A stretch of DNA of 64,000 nt from Stutzerimonas stutzeri (GCA_002387205.1 DGLA01000016.1:124001-188000), one strand, 5' to 3'; shown: positions 8,760 to 18,835, counted from the stretch's first letter. Translations and numbers: made by a program. Notes: generated by a model from the letters alone, not told the origin.

Positions 8760-11700
8760 ATGCCCGTTTCTTTTGTCCATCTCCGTTTGCACACCGAATA
8801 CTCCCTCGTCGATGGGCTGGTTCGCGTCAAGCCGCTGGTCAAGACGGTGGCAGGCGCCGGCATGCCGGCTGTAGCCGTGACGGACCAGAGCAACATGTGT
8901 TCGCTGGTCAAGTTCTACAAAGCGGCCCAGGGGGCCGGTATCAAGCCGATCTGTGGTGCCGATATCTGGTTGGCCGGCCGTGATGAGGATGGTCCGCTCA
9001 CCCGCCTGACACTGCTGGCGATGAATGCCAAGGGTTATCGCAACCTTACCGAGCTGGTCTCGCGCGGCTGGACCGAGGGGCAGCGCAACGATCAGATCAT
9101 CATCGAGCGAGACTGGGTCAAGGCTGGCGCGGAGGGTTTGATCGCACTCTCCGGCGCCAAGGAGGGGGAGATCGGTCATGCGTTGCTTGATGGTGAGGAT
9201 GCGCTGGCCGAGGCACTAGCGGCCGAATGGCAGGCGGTCTTCCCGCAACGCTTCTACTTGGAAATACAGCGCACCAGCCGCGTCAATGACGAAGAGCATT
9301 TGCATGCCGCCGTGGCTCTGTCACAACGCTGCGGGGTGCCACTGGTCGCCACGAACGACGTTCGATTCCTCAGGCAGGAAGATTTTGAAGCACACGAAAC
9401 ACGTGTCTGTATCGGTGAGAGCCGTACCCTCGATGATTCACGGCGACCGCGCAACTACTCCGACCAGCAGTACCTGAAAACGCCCGAAGAGATGTGGGCA
9501 CTGTTCAGTGATCTTCCCGAGGCGCTGGAAAACACCGTCGAAATCGCCAAGCGATGCAACATCGAGGTGCAGCTCGGCACCTACTTCCTCCCGGACTTCC
9601 CGGTGCCGGACGGGATGACCATGGATGAGTACTTTCGCAAGGTCTCGTTCGACGGCCTCGAAGAGCGCCTCCAAGTGCTCTTGCCCAAGGATACGCCGGA
9701 CTACGAGGCGAAGAAGCAGGTCTACGTCGACCGGCTCAATTTTGAGCTCGACATCATCATCCAGATGGGTTTCCCCGGTTATTTCCTGATCGTCATGGAC
9801 TTCATCCAGTGGGCGAAGAACAACGGCGTGCCGGTGGGGCCTGGCCGGGGATCGGGTGCAGGTTCGCTGGTCGCCTACGTGCAGAAGATCACCGACCTGG
9901 ATCCGCTGGCCTACGATCTGCTGTTCGAGCGATTCCTCAATCCTGAACGGGTATCCATGCCCGACTTCGACGTCGACTTTTGCATGGACGGTCGTGACCG
10001 GGTCATCGATTACGTTGCGGAAAAATATGGCCGCAACGCGGTCAGTCAGATCATCACCTTTGGCACCATGGCGGCCAAGGCCGTGGTGCGCGATGTGGCG
10101 CGGGTTCAGGGCAAGTCCTACGGACTGGCCGATCGCCTCTCGAAGATGATTCCCTTCGAGGTCGGCATGACACTCGAAAAAGCCTACGAGATGGAGGAGC
10201 CGCTGCGCGACTTCCTGGCCGTAGATGAAGATGCCCGTGAAATCTGGGAGATGGCGCTCAAGCTCGAAGGCATCACCCGAGGCACCGGCAAGCATGCCGG
10301 TGGCGTGGTGATTGCGCCCACCAAGCTCACGGACTTCGCTCCGATCGCCTGCGATGACGAGGGCGGCAGCCTGGTGACCCAGTTCGACAAGGACGACGTC
10401 GAACAGGCCGGTCTGGTCAAGTTCGACTTCCTCGGTCTGCGTACCCTGACCATCATCAAGTGGGCGATGGAGACGATCAATCGGGAGCAGGCCAAGAAGG
10501 GCCTGGAACCGCTGAATATCGACTTCATCCCATTGGATGACAAGCCGACCTTCTCGCTGCTGCAAAAGGCCGAAACCACGGCGGTGTTCCAGCTTGAATC
10601 CCGCGGCATGAAAGAGCTGATCAAGAAGCTCAAGCCGGACTGCCTGGAAGACCTGATCGCCCTCGTGGCGCTGTTCCGTCCGGGCCCGTTGCAGTCGGGC
10701 ATGGTGGACGACTTCATCAACCGTAAGCACGGCCGCGCGGAAATTTCCTACCCGCACTCGGACTACCAGTACGAAGGCCTCAAGCCAGTGCTCGCTCCGA
10801 CCTACGGCATCATCCTGTACCAGGAACAAGTGATGCAGATCGCCCAGGTCATGGGCGGCTATACCCTCGGCCAGGCGGACATGCTGCGCCGCGCCATGGG
10901 TAAGAAAAAGCCGGAGGAAATGGCCAAGCAACGCGGTGGCTTCATCGAGGGCTGTGCCAGCAACGGCATTGATGCGGATCTTGCGGGCAACATCTTTGAC
11001 CTGGTGGAAAAATTCGCGGGTTATGGCTTCAACAAGTCGCACTCGGCGGCCTATGGCCTGGTCTCGTACCAGACTGCATGGCTCAAGGCACATCATCCAT
11101 CCCCCTTCATGGCCGCCGTGCTGTCTGCGGATATGCACAACACAGACAAGGTGGTCACGCTGATCGAAGAGTGCCGCAGCATGAAGCTGCGCATCGACGC
11201 GCCGGATGTGAACAATTCCGAATTCAAGTTCACGGTCAACGACGAAGGCCGGATCATCTACGGTCTCGGTGCCATCAAGGGCGTGGGCGAAGGGCCGGTG
11301 GAGGCCATCTGTGAATGCCGCAATGAGGGCGGACCGTTCAAGGACCTGTTTGATTTCTGCGGCCGAGTGGATCTGAAACGCATCAACAAGCGCACCCTTG
11401 AAGCGTTGATCCGAGGCGGCGCGCTGGACCGCCTGGGACCTTACTTCTCCGATGAGCCCAAGGCCTACCAGGCCAACATCGACCGTAACCGTGCGGTGCT
11501 GCTGTCGGCAATGGAAGAAGCCATCCAGGCCGCCGAACAGACGGCGCGTAGTCTGGACAGTGGCCATGCGGACCTGTTCGGTGGACTGTTCGCCGAGCCG
11601 GAGGCGGACGTTTATGCCAACCATCGTAAAGCCCGCGAGTTGTCCTTGAAGGAGCGCCTGAAAGGGGAAAAGGACACGCTGGGGCTGTATCTCACAGGTC

Positions 11701-12281
11701 ATCCGATCGACGAGTACGAGGGTGAGGTACGCCGCTTCGCCCGCCAGCGGATCATCGACCTGCGCCCTGCTCGTGGCGAACAGACCATTGCTGGCCTGAT
11801 CGTCAACCTGCGGGTAATGAAAAACAAGAAAGGCGACAAGATGGGCTTCATTACGCTTGATGACCGTTCGGGGCGCATCGAGGCCTCGCTATTTGCCGAA
11901 GCCTTCAACAGTGCCCAGGCCCTGTTGCAGACCGATGCTCTGGTGGTTGTCGAGGGCGAGGTGAGCAATGATGACTTCTCGGGCGGCCTGCGCCTGCGAG
12001 CCAAGCGAGTGATGAGCCTGGAGGAAGCGCGCACGGGGCTGGCAGAGAGCCTGAGGGTGAAGGTTGCCAGTGATGCGCTAAAGGGCGACCGGGTACGCTG
12101 GCTGGCTGATGTCTGTGGTCGGCATCGTGGCGCATGCCCGATCACGCTGGAATACACTGGCGCTGACGCTAGGGCTCTGTTGCAGTTCGGCGAAAGCTGG
12201 CGAATCGACCCTGCCGACAACTTGATTCAGGCGTTGCGTGACCAGTTCGGCCGCGACAACGTCTTTCTGCAATACCGATAG
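8760..12281 (+). CDS. dnaE: DNA polymerase III alpha subunit
   Basis: DnaE is the replicative C-family polymerase. The product is 1173 aa, the standard length. It has an N-terminal PHP domain (FVHLRLHTEYSLVDG at residues 4-18). The palm holds the catalytic aspartates in PDFDVDFCMDGRDRV (about residue 400). Thumb and fingers follow, then a helix-hairpin-helix region and a C-terminal OB fold (TIAGLIVNLRVMKNKKGDKM, about 1005-1025). The frame stays open upstream to 8448 inside rnhB, but ATG 8760 gives the family N-terminus MPVSFVHLRLH. Confidence 0.97.
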   Translation: MPVSFVHLRLHTEYSLVDGLVRVKPLVKTVAGAGMPAVAVTDQSNMCSLVKFYKAAQGAGIKPICGADIWLAGRDEDGPLTRLTLLAMNAKGYRNLTELVSRGWTEGQRNDQIIIERDWVKAGAEGLIALSGAKEGEIGHALLDGEDALAEALAAEWQAVFPQRFYLEIQRTSRVNDEEHLHAAVALSQRCGVPLVATNDVRFLRQEDFEAHETRVCIGESRTLDDSRRPRNYSDQQYLKTPEEMWALFSDLPEALENTVEIAKRCNIEVQLGTYFLPDFPVPDGMTMDEYFRKVSFDGLEERLQVLLPKDTPDYEAKKQVYVDRLNFELDIIIQMGFPGYFLIVMDFIQWAKNNGVPVGPGRGSGAGSLVAYVQKITDLDPLAYDLLFERFLNPERVSMPDFDVDFCMDGRDRVIDYVAEKYGRNAVSQIITFGTMAAKAVVRDVARVQGKSYGLADRLSKMIPFEVGMTLEKAYEMEEPLRDFLAVDEDAREIWEMALKLEGITRGTGKHAGGVVIAPTKLTDFAPIACDDEGGSLVTQFDKDDVEQAGLVKFDFLGLRTLTIIKWAMETINREQAKKGLEPLNIDFIPLDDKPTFSLLQKAETTAVFQLESRGMKELIKKLKPDCLEDLIALVALFRPGPLQSGMVDDFINRKHGRAEISYPHSDYQYEGLKPVLAPTYGIILYQEQVMQIAQVMGGYTLGQADMLRRAMGKKKPEEMAKQRGGFIEGCASNGIDADLAGNIFDLVEKFAGYGFNKSHSAAYGLVSYQTAWLKAHHPSPFMAAVLSADMHNTDKVVTLIEECRSMKLRIDAPDVNNSEFKFTVNDEGRIIYGLGAIKGVGEGPVEAICECRNEGGPFKDLFDFCGRVDLKRINKRTLEALIRGGALDRLGPYFSDEPKAYQANIDRNRAVLLSAMEEAIQAAEQTARSLDSGHADLFGGLFAEPEADVYANHRKARELSLKERLKGEKDTLGLYLTGHPIDEYEGEVRRFARQRIIDLRPARGEQTIAGLIVNLRVMKNKKGDKMGFITLDDRSGRIEASLFAEAFNSAQALLQTDALVVVEGEVSNDDFSGGLRLRAKRVMSLEEARTGLAESLRVKVASDALKGDRVRWLADVCGRHRGACPITLEYTGADARALLQFGESWRIDPADNLIQALRDQFGRDNVFLQYR

Positions 12282-12336
12282 CGGGACGTGGCGGATCTGC
12301 GGGATGCCGTGTGATCCAGATTACGTTCCGAATCGG

Positions 12337-12353
12337 CCCGATCGTGGATCGGG
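12337..12353 (+). terminator. Possible weak terminator hairpin after dnaE
   Basis: A 7-bp perfect stem (CCCGATC, loop GTG, GATCGGG) lies 55 bases after the dnaE stop and is followed by a moderately T-rich stretch ending ACATTTTG. The U-tract is poor, so termination may be partial and accA may be partly read through from dnaE. Confidence 0.3.
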
Positions 12354-12460
12354 TCTGATCTGAACATTTTGTTCGACCTGAATGCGTCCGTCCCGTAAGG
12401 TAGGGCGCAAAAAACGGAACAGCTCCCGGCCGCCTGGCCGTCGACGCATGACGGATGCCT

Positions 12461-13411
12461 ATGAACCCGAATTTTCTCGATTTCGAACAGCCGATCGCCG
12501 ACCTGCAAGCCAAGATCGAAGAATTGCGCCTGGTTGGTAACGACAACTCGCTGAACATCGGCGATGAGATCGCCCGCCTCAAGGATAAGAGCGAGTCGCT
12601 CACCGAGAGCATCTTCGGCAACTTGACCAGCTGGCAGATTGCGCGCTTGGCTCGCCACCCTCAGCGACCATATACGCTGGACTACATCAGCCATCTGTTC
12701 ACCGAGTTCGAAGAGCTGCACGGTGATCGCCATTTTTCCGATGACGCTGCGATCGTTGGCGGTACCGCCCGGCTGAACGGTGAACCGGTGATGGTCATCG
12801 GTCACCAGAAGGGTCGGGAGGTCCGCGAGAAGGTGCGTCGCAACTTCGGTATGCCGCGTCCCGAGGGTTATCGCAAGGCCTGCCGCCTGATGGAAATGGC
12901 TGAGCGGTTCAAGATGCCGATTCTTACCTTCATTGACACACCTGGCGCCTATCCCGGTATTGACGCCGAAGAGCGCAACCAGAGCGAAGCCATTGCCTGG
13001 AACCTGCGCGTGATGGCGCGCCTGAAGACCCCCATCATTGCCACCGTGATCGGCGAAGGGGGTTCGGGCGGAGCGCTGGCCATCGGTGTCTGTGACCAGC
13101 TGAACATGTTGCAGTACTCCACCTACGCTGTGATCTCGCCTGAAGGCTGCGCCTCGATTCTCTGGCGCACCGCCGACAAGGCACCCGAAGCAGCCGAGGC
13201 CATGGGTGTGACTGCCGAGCGGCTGAAGAATCTGGGGATCGTCGATAAGGTCATCTCCGAGCCGCTGGGTGGGGCCCACCGCAATCCCGCGGCAACCGCT
13301 GCCTCAATGCGCGAAGAGCTGACCGCGCAGCTCGAGATGCTCAAAGGGCTCGATACCGATGCTTTGCTGGCGCGGCGCTATGAGCGGCTGATGAGCTACG
13401 GTATCGCCTGA
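12461..13411 (+). CDS. accA: Acetyl-CoA carboxylase carboxyltransferase subunit alpha
   Basis: AccA with AccD forms the carboxyltransferase that moves CO2 from biotin-BCCP to acetyl-CoA, the committed step of fatty-acid synthesis. The product is 316 aa from ATG 12461, giving MNPNFLDFEQPIADLQAKIE as in other pseudomonads; ATG 12455, two codons upstream, is an alternative. The crotonase-like core contains FIDTPGAYPGIDAEERNQ and VIGEGGSGGALAIG, both typical for the subunit. It is followed by a strong terminator. Confidence 0.96.
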   Translation: MNPNFLDFEQPIADLQAKIEELRLVGNDNSLNIGDEIARLKDKSESLTESIFGNLTSWQIARLARHPQRPYTLDYISHLFTEFEELHGDRHFSDDAAIVGGTARLNGEPVMVIGHQKGREVREKVRRNFGMPRPEGYRKACRLMEMAERFKMPILTFIDTPGAYPGIDAEERNQSEAIAWNLRVMARLKTPIIATVIGEGGSGGALAIGVCDQLNMLQYSTYAVISPEGCASILWRTADKAPEAAEAMGVTAERLKNLGIVDKVISEPLGGAHRNPAATAASMREELTAQLEMLKGLDTDALLARRYERLMSYGIA

Positions 13412-13433
13412 TCATCTCCGGGCGAGCAACAGG

Positions 13434-13461
13434 AACGGCGGGCCTCCCGCCGTTTTTTTTT
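13434..13461 (+). terminator. Rho-independent terminator after accA
   Basis: A 9-bp stem (AACGGCGGG with CCCGCCGTT) and a 3-base loop CCT are followed by an uninterrupted run of T. It lies 22 bases past the accA stop. Confidence 0.9.
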
Positions 13462-13578
13462 GTGTCTTGAGAATGGTCGCTACGGGTGCCCGCCCGCTTC
13501 GTACACGGGGTGGAATCGCTGCTGGCGCCTGGCCTGTCCCGGTTTATGCTGATGTCTGCATTTCCTGAGCTCCCAACG

Positions 13579-14898
13579 ATGTCACTCGAGTCTCGCCTGT
13601 TCGACGTATTGCAATCCTGGCGTAGGGCGCCGCGCTGGCACGTGGCGTTCTCCGGCGGACTCGATTCGACCGTGCTGTTGCATGCGTTGGCCAGGCTATC
13701 CAGTCGCGAGCAGCTCCCTCCGATTACTGCGGTCCATGTTCATCATGGCTTGCAACCTGTCGCGGACCAGTGGCCGGCGCACTGTCTGTCGATCTGCGAC
13801 GCGCTGGGTGTGCAGCTGCAGGTCGTGCGCGTTCAGGTCGAGGCAGGTCCGAGCCTGGAACGCGCTGCCCGAAACGCGCGGTATGCCGCGTTCAGCGAAC
13901 TGCTGGGCTCCTTGGAGGTAATGTTAACCGGGCAACATCGTGACGATCAGGCGGAAACCCTGCTGTTCCGTCTTTTTCGTGGTGCGGGCGTACGCGGGCT
14001 TGCTGGCATGCCGGCCGCGCGGCCGCTGGGCGATGGCTGGCTGGTTCGGCCACTGCTGGATGTCGGTCGCCACGAGCTTGAGGTCTATGCGCGGGAGCAG
14101 GGGCTTGCCTGGATAGAGGATCCAAGCAACCAGAGCATTGAACACGCACGAAACTACCTTCGTCACCATGTCATGCCGATGATCAGGCAGCGCTGGCCGG
14201 GCGCGTCGGGCAGCATGGTTCGCGCCGCAGGGCATCTGGCCGAGGCGCAGCATTTGCTGGATGAGCTTGCCGATGCCGATCTTCAGTCCGCGCGGCTGGG
14301 AGGGGACCATCAATGGCTGAAGGTGCCCAGTCTCTGTCTGCCATCTCTGAAAGCGCTTAGTCCTGCGCGTCAGCGCAATGCAATGCGTCACTGGTTGGCG
14401 GGCATGACGCCGCTTCCAGACAGTGAGCATTGGGCCGGTTGGGAGGCGTTGCGCGATGCTGCACTGGATGCCGCACCGGTCTGGCGCCTGGCTAAGGGTG
14501 AGCTGCATCGAGGGAATGAGCGAATCTGGTGGCTTTCTGGCGCCTGGCTGGTCACGCCAACAGCTGCGGTGGACTGGTCGGATCCGGCCACCGACCTGCA
14601 GCTGCCGGGGAACGGCTGCCTGCGCCTGGTGGGTTGCGCTGACAAGGGGCCGCTGCAGGTGCGCTATCGCCGTGGTGGGGAGGTTATGGTGCTGCCTGGT
14701 CGAGGGCGACGCGATCTCAAGAGGCTTCTCAATGAGACCGGCGTGCCGGGCTTCGTCCGCACGCGTCTGCCTTTGCTGTTTCTCGACGACGCGCTCGTTG
14801 CGGTAGCCAACCTGCCACAGTTCGATTGTCTGGGGCTGTCTTTGATCTGGACCCCGCCGGAGGATGGCAGGTTTGAGCTGATGGGGTCTTTCGAGTAG
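13579..14898 (+). CDS. tilS: tRNA(Ile)-lysidine synthetase TilS
   Basis: TilS converts C34 of tRNA-Ile(CAU) to lysidine so that it reads AUA codons. The product is 439 aa from ATG 13579. The N-type ATP-pyrophosphatase P-loop SGGLDS is at residues 25-30. The central region carries the typical TGQHRDDQAETLLFRLFRG motif, and a C-terminal substrate-binding domain ends the protein (RRGGEVMVLPGRGRRDLKRL region). The frame is open upstream to GTG 13486 and includes ATG 13546, but the family N-terminus is short. The ribosome site is weak at every candidate, so the start is uncertain. Confidence 0.92.
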   Translation: MSLESRLFDVLQSWRRAPRWHVAFSGGLDSTVLLHALARLSSREQLPPITAVHVHHGLQPVADQWPAHCLSICDALGVQLQVVRVQVEAGPSLERAARNARYAAFSELLGSLEVMLTGQHRDDQAETLLFRLFRGAGVRGLAGMPAARPLGDGWLVRPLLDVGRHELEVYAREQGLAWIEDPSNQSIEHARNYLRHHVMPMIRQRWPGASGSMVRAAGHLAEAQHLLDELADADLQSARLGGDHQWLKVPSLCLPSLKALSPARQRNAMRHWLAGMTPLPDSEHWAGWEALRDAALDAAPVWRLAKGELHRGNERIWWLSGAWLVTPTAAVDWSDPATDLQLPGNGCLRLVGCADKGPLQVRYRRGGEVMVLPGRGRRDLKRLLNETGVPGFVRTRLPLLFLDDALVAVANLPQFDCLGLSLIWTPPEDGRFELMGSFE

Positions 14899-14901
14899 AC
14901 T
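14872..14901 (+). promoter_or_regulatory. Candidate sigma-70 promoter for pyrG
   Basis: TTTGAG (14872-14877) and TAGACT (14896-14901) are separated by 18 bases at the very end of tilS, about 140 bases before pyrG. The leader that follows contains the inverted repeat TTGCGC...GCGCAA. The match is moderate only. Confidence 0.3.
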
Positions 14902-15038
14902 ACGCTCCCGTCTCAATACAGCTTCTGCGGCTTTCTTCGAAAACCGTGGCAGTTGCGCTATTGCCGCTATCGGCGCAATGGCACCTTCGCTTTCCCCCGG
15001 CGGCGCTAGCCGCTTAACGCAGACTTCTAGGGTTTTTC

Positions 15039-16670
15039 ATGACGCGCTACATCTTCGTCACGGGTGGTGTTGTTTCTTCATTGGGGAAAGGCATCGCCTC
15101 GGCTTCATTGGCGGCCATCCTGGAGGCGCGGGGCCTGAAGGTCACGATGCTCAAGCTTGACCCTTATATCAACGTCGATCCGGGCACCATGAGCCCGTTC
15201 CAGCACGGTGAGGTGTTCGTCACTCATGACGGAGCCGAGACCGATCTTGACCTGGGTCATTACGAGCGGTTCATCCGCACCACGATGACCAAGAGCAACA
15301 ACTTCACCACCGGCCGCGTCTACGAAGACGTGCTGCGTCGTGAGCGTCGCGGCGACTACCTTGGCGCGACCATCCAGGTGATTCCGCACATCACTGACGA
15401 GATCAAACGCCGGATCATCAAGGGTGCCGGTGACGCTGACGTCGCTCTGGTGGAAGTCGGCGGCACGGTAGGCGATATCGAGTCGCAGCCTTTCCTCGAA
15501 GCGATCCGTCAGTTGCGCGTCGAAGTCGGCGCCAAGCGGGCCATGCTGATGCATCTGACGCTGGTGCCCTATATCGCCACCGCTGGCGAAACCAAGACCA
15601 AGCCAACCCAGCATTCGGTCAAGGAGCTGCGCTCCATCGGCCTGCAGCCGGATGTATTGGTTTGCCGCTCAGATCACCCGATCGACGTCTCCTCGCGTCG
15701 CAAGATTGCCCTGTTTACCAACGTCGAAGAGCGTGCGGTGATCAGCCTGGAAGACGTCGATACCATTTACAAGATCCCGGGCGTACTGCATGCCCAGGGA
15801 CTGGATGACTTCGTGGTCGAGCGTTTTGGCCTGGAGTGCGGAGGTGCCGATCTGTCCGAGTGGGACCGCGTGGTAGATGCCAAGCTGAACCCCGAGAAAG
15901 AAGTGACCATCGCCATGGTCGGCAAGTACATGGAACTTCTGGATGCGTACAAATCTCTGATCGAGGCCATGAGCCACGCCGGCATCCAGAGCCGTACCAA
16001 AGTGAACCTTCGTTACATCGACTCCGAAGACATCGAGAACCAGGGCACCAGCCTGCTTGAGGGCATGGATGCGATTCTGGTTCCCGGTGGTTTCGGTCTG
16101 CGCGGCGTGGAAGGCAAGATTGCCACCGTCAGGTACGCCCGCGAGAACAAGATTCCTTATCTGGGTATCTGCCTTGGCATGCAGGTGGCGGTCATCGAGT
16201 TCGCCCGTGACGTGCTGGGCTGGACCGATGCCAACTCCACCGAATTCGACAAGAACAGCAGTCACCCGGTCGTGGGCCTGATCACCGAATGGGAAGATGC
16301 CACTGGTGCAGTGGAAACCCGCAGCGACGCCTCTGATCTGGGCGGAACCATGCGCCTGGGAGCCCAGGAATGTGGCCTCGAAGCTGGCTCCAACGTGTTC
16401 GCCTGCTATGGAAAGGAGCGTATCGTCGAGCGCCACCGCCATCGTTACGAAGTGAACAACAACCTGTTGCCGCAGCTGCAGGCGGCCGGCCTGAAAATTA
16501 CGGGGCGCTCCGGCGACGGCGCGTTGGTCGAGGTGGTCGAGGCGCCGGACCATCCCTGGTTCGTAGCCTGCCAGTTCCACCCCGAATTCACCTCCACGCC
16601 GCGTGACGGTCATCCGCTGTTCAGCGGTTTCGTCAAAGCTGCGCTCGATTACAAGGCGGGCAAGGCATGA
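15039..16670 (+). CDS. pyrG: CTP synthase
   Basis: PyrG aminates UTP to CTP using glutamine and ATP. The product is 543 aa. The N-terminal amidoligase domain begins RYIFVTGGVVSSLGKGIASA with the P-loop and carries the CTP-sensing region (residues about 1-265). The C-terminal class I glutamine amidotransferase has its nucleophile Cys378 in GICLGMQ and the His-Glu pair in CQFHPEF near residue 517. The stop overlaps the kdsA start by four bases. Confidence 0.97.
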   Translation: MTRYIFVTGGVVSSLGKGIASASLAAILEARGLKVTMLKLDPYINVDPGTMSPFQHGEVFVTHDGAETDLDLGHYERFIRTTMTKSNNFTTGRVYEDVLRRERRGDYLGATIQVIPHITDEIKRRIIKGAGDADVALVEVGGTVGDIESQPFLEAIRQLRVEVGAKRAMLMHLTLVPYIATAGETKTKPTQHSVKELRSIGLQPDVLVCRSDHPIDVSSRRKIALFTNVEERAVISLEDVDTIYKIPGVLHAQGLDDFVVERFGLECGGADLSEWDRVVDAKLNPEKEVTIAMVGKYMELLDAYKSLIEAMSHAGIQSRTKVNLRYIDSEDIENQGTSLLEGMDAILVPGGFGLRGVEGKIATVRYARENKIPYLGICLGMQVAVIEFARDVLGWTDANSTEFDKNSSHPVVGLITEWEDATGAVETRSDASDLGGTMRLGAQECGLEAGSNVFACYGKERIVERHRHRYEVNNNLLPQLQAAGLKITGRSGDGALVEVVEAPDHPWFVACQFHPEFTSTPRDGHPLFSGFVKAALDYKAGKA

Positions 16671-17512
16671 CCCAGAAGATTATCCGCGTCGGCAATATCG
16701 AGATCGGCAACGACAAGCCGTTCGTGCTCTTCGGTGGCATGAACGTTCTCGAGTCTCGGGATCTGGCTCTGCAGATCTGCGAAACCTATGTAAAGGTCAC
16801 CGAGAAGCTCGGTATCCCTTATATCTTCAAGGCCAGTTTCGACAAGGCCAACCGCTCCTCGATCAACTCCTTCCGCGGCCCGGGCCTGGAAGAGGGGATG
16901 CGCATCTTTGAAGACGTGAAGAAGACCTTCGGTGTCCCCGTGATTACCGATGTGCACGAGCCGCACCAGGCGCAGCCGGTGGCGGAAGTGTGCGACATCA
17001 TTCAGCTCCCGGCTTTCCTTTCGCGCCAGACGGATCTGGTCGTTGCCATGGCCAAGACCGGTGCGGTGATCAATATCAAGAAGGCGCAGTTCCTCGCGCC
17101 GCAGGAAATGAAGCACATCCTCACCAAGTGCGAGGAAGCCGGTAACGATCAGCTGATCCTCTGCGAACGTGGCTCCTCGTTCGGCTACAACAATCTGGTG
17201 GTCGACATGCTCGGCTTCGACATCATGAAGCGGATGCAATATCCGGTGATTTTTGATGTCACACATGCGCTGCAGATGCCCGGCGGCCGTGCCGATTCGG
17301 CTGGTGGTCGCCGTGCCCAGGTCACGGATCTGGCCAAGGCCGGTCTCAGCCAGGGGCTTGCCGGTCTGTTCCTTGAAGCTCATCCCGATCCGGAAAAAGC
17401 CAAGTGCGACGGACCCTGCGCCCTGCGTCTGGACAAGCTCGAACCTTTCCTCACCCAGCTCAAGCAGCTGGATGAGCTGATCAAGAATTTTGCGCCAATC
17501 GAAACTGCTTGA
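16667..17512 (+). CDS. kdsA: 3-deoxy-8-phosphooctulonate synthase KdsA
   Basis: KdsA condenses arabinose 5-phosphate with phosphoenolpyruvate to Kdo-8-phosphate, precursor of the LPS inner core. The product is 281 aa. Conserved stretches include FKASFDKANRSS, the substrate loop DIIQLPAFLSRQTDL and RGSSFGYNNLVVDM. ATG 16667 overlaps the pyrG TGA. The order pyrG-kdsA-eno is conserved in many gammaproteobacteria and would supply CTP for activating Kdo (CMP-Kdo). Confidence 0.96.
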   Translation: MTQKIIRVGNIEIGNDKPFVLFGGMNVLESRDLALQICETYVKVTEKLGIPYIFKASFDKANRSSINSFRGPGLEEGMRIFEDVKKTFGVPVITDVHEPHQAQPVAEVCDIIQLPAFLSRQTDLVVAMAKTGAVINIKKAQFLAPQEMKHILTKCEEAGNDQLILCERGSSFGYNNLVVDMLGFDIMKRMQYPVIFDVTHALQMPGGRADSAGGRRAQVTDLAKAGLSQGLAGLFLEAHPDPEKAKCDGPCALRLDKLEPFLTQLKQLDELIKNFAPIETA

Positions 17513-17524
17513 AGCCTTGAAGCT
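17507..17524. repeat. Short GCTTGAAGC-type repeat after kdsA
   Basis: GCTTGAAGCCTTGAAGCT straddles the end of kdsA and is a near-palindromic doublet of GCTTGAAG. A similar motif occurs at the end of rnhB (8676-8692) and between frmA and fghA (23,930-24,016). This suggests a dispersed short intergenic motif, or chance. Confidence 0.35.
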
Positions 17525-17545
17525 ATCTACGGAGTGTTAATAAAA

Positions 17546-18835
17546 ATGGCAAAGATCGTCGACATCAAAGGGCGTGAGGTTCTCGACTCCCGTGGCAACC
17601 CGACAGTGGAAGCGGACGTTATCCTGGATAACGGCATTATCGGTAGCGCCTGTGCGCCGTCCGGTGCTTCCACCGGTTCCCGCGAGGCGCTGGAACTGCG
17701 CGATGGCGACAAGAGCCGTTACCTAGGCAAAGGCGTGCTGAAGGCTGTCAGCAACATCAATGGTCCGATCCGTGAGCTGCTGCTGGGCAAGGACCCGGTC
17801 GATCAGAAAGCGCTGGATCGCGCGATGATCGAGCTGGACGGCACCGAAAACAAGGCATCGCTGGGCGCAAACGCCATTCTCGCTGTGTCGCTGGCTGCTG
17901 CCAAGGCCGCCGCGCAGGACCAGGATCTGCCGCTGTATGCGCATATTGCCAATCTCAACGGCACGCCGGGCCAGTATTCAATGCCGGTTCCGATGATGAA
18001 CATCATCAACGGCGGCGAGCATGCCGACAACAACGTAGATATCCAGGAATTCATGGTCCAGCCGGTGGGTGCCAAGACCTTTGCCGATGCCCTGCGCATG
18101 GGTGCTGAAATCTTTCACCACTTGAAGGCCGTCTTGAAGGCCCGCGGCCTGAGCACTTCGGTCGGTGATGAAGGTGGCTTCGCGCCGAACCTGGCTTCAA
18201 ACGAAGACGCCCTGGCAGCCATCGCCGAAGCAGTGGCTAACGCCGGCTACAAACTTGGTGACGACGTTACCCTGGCGCTCGATTGTGCATCCAGCGAGTT
18301 CTTCGAAGACGGCAAGTACGACCTGGCCGGTGAGGGCAAGGTATTCGATGCCGCAGGTTTCGCCGATTATCTGGCCGGCCTGGCCGAGCGCTATCCGATC
18401 ATTTCCATCGAAGACGGCATGGACGAGTCCGATTGGGACGGTTGGAAGGTTCTGACTGACAAGATCGGCAGCAAGGTTCAATTGGTGGGCGACGATTTGT
18501 TCGTTACCAACACCAAGATCCTCAAGGAAGGCATCGAGAAGGGCATCGGTAACTCGATCCTGATCAAGTTCAACCAGATCGGCTCCTTGACCGAAACCCT
18601 GGAAGCTATCCAGATGGCCAAGGCCGCCGGTTACACCGCGGTGATTTCTCACCGTTCCGGTGAAACCGAAGACAGCACCATTGCCGACCTGGCGGTGGGA
18701 ACTGCCGCAGGCCAGATCAAGACTGGTTCGCTGTGCCGTTCGGATCGCGTCTCAAAGTACAACCAGCTGCTGCGTATCGAAGAGCAGCTCGGCGGAAAAG
18801 CTGCTTATAAAGGCCGTGCCGAGTTCCGTGGCTAA
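17546..18835 (+). CDS. eno: Enolase
   Basis: Enolase interconverts 2-phosphoglycerate and phosphoenolpyruvate and is also an RNA-degradosome component in proteobacteria. The product is 429 aa from ATG 17546 (MAKIVDIKGREVLDSRGNP), preceded by GGAG; a GTG at 17534 is an unlikely earlier start. Metal and catalytic regions are intact: GDEGGFAPNL, SIEDGMDESDWDGW, GDDLFVTN, and ISHRSGETEDSTIADL near the C-terminus. A strong terminator follows. Confidence 0.97.
   Translation: MAKIVDIKGREVLDSRGNPTVEADVILDNGIIGSACAPSGASTGSREALELRDGDKSRYLGKGVLKAVSNINGPIRELLLGKDPVDQKALDRAMIELDGTENKASLGANAILAVSLAAAKAAAQDQDLPLYAHIANLNGTPGQYSMPVPMMNIINGGEHADNNVDIQEFMVQPVGAKTFADALRMGAEIFHHLKAVLKARGLSTSVGDEGGFAPNLASNEDALAAIAEAVANAGYKLGDDVTLALDCASSEFFEDGKYDLAGEGKVFDAAGFADYLAGLAERYPIISIEDGMDESDWDGWKVLTDKIGSKVQLVGDDLFVTNTKILKEGIEKGIGNSILIKFNQIGSLTETLEAIQMAKAAGYTAVISHRSGETEDSTIADLAVGTAAGQIKTGSLCRSDRVSKYNQLLRIEEQLGGKAAYKGRAEFRG

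Noticed and set aside
9438..11702. 754-codon minus-strand open frame opposite dnaE
   Set aside because: dnaE is certain on the plus strand. The antisense frame is His/Gln/Leu-rich, as expected from reverse reading of GC-rich codons, and has no SD or domain.
14930..15000. TTGCGC...GCGCAA inverted repeat before pyrG as a CTP attenuator
   Set aside because: CTP-sensing attenuation of pyrG is a Gram-positive mechanism needing a terminator with a GGGC start; no T-run follows here.
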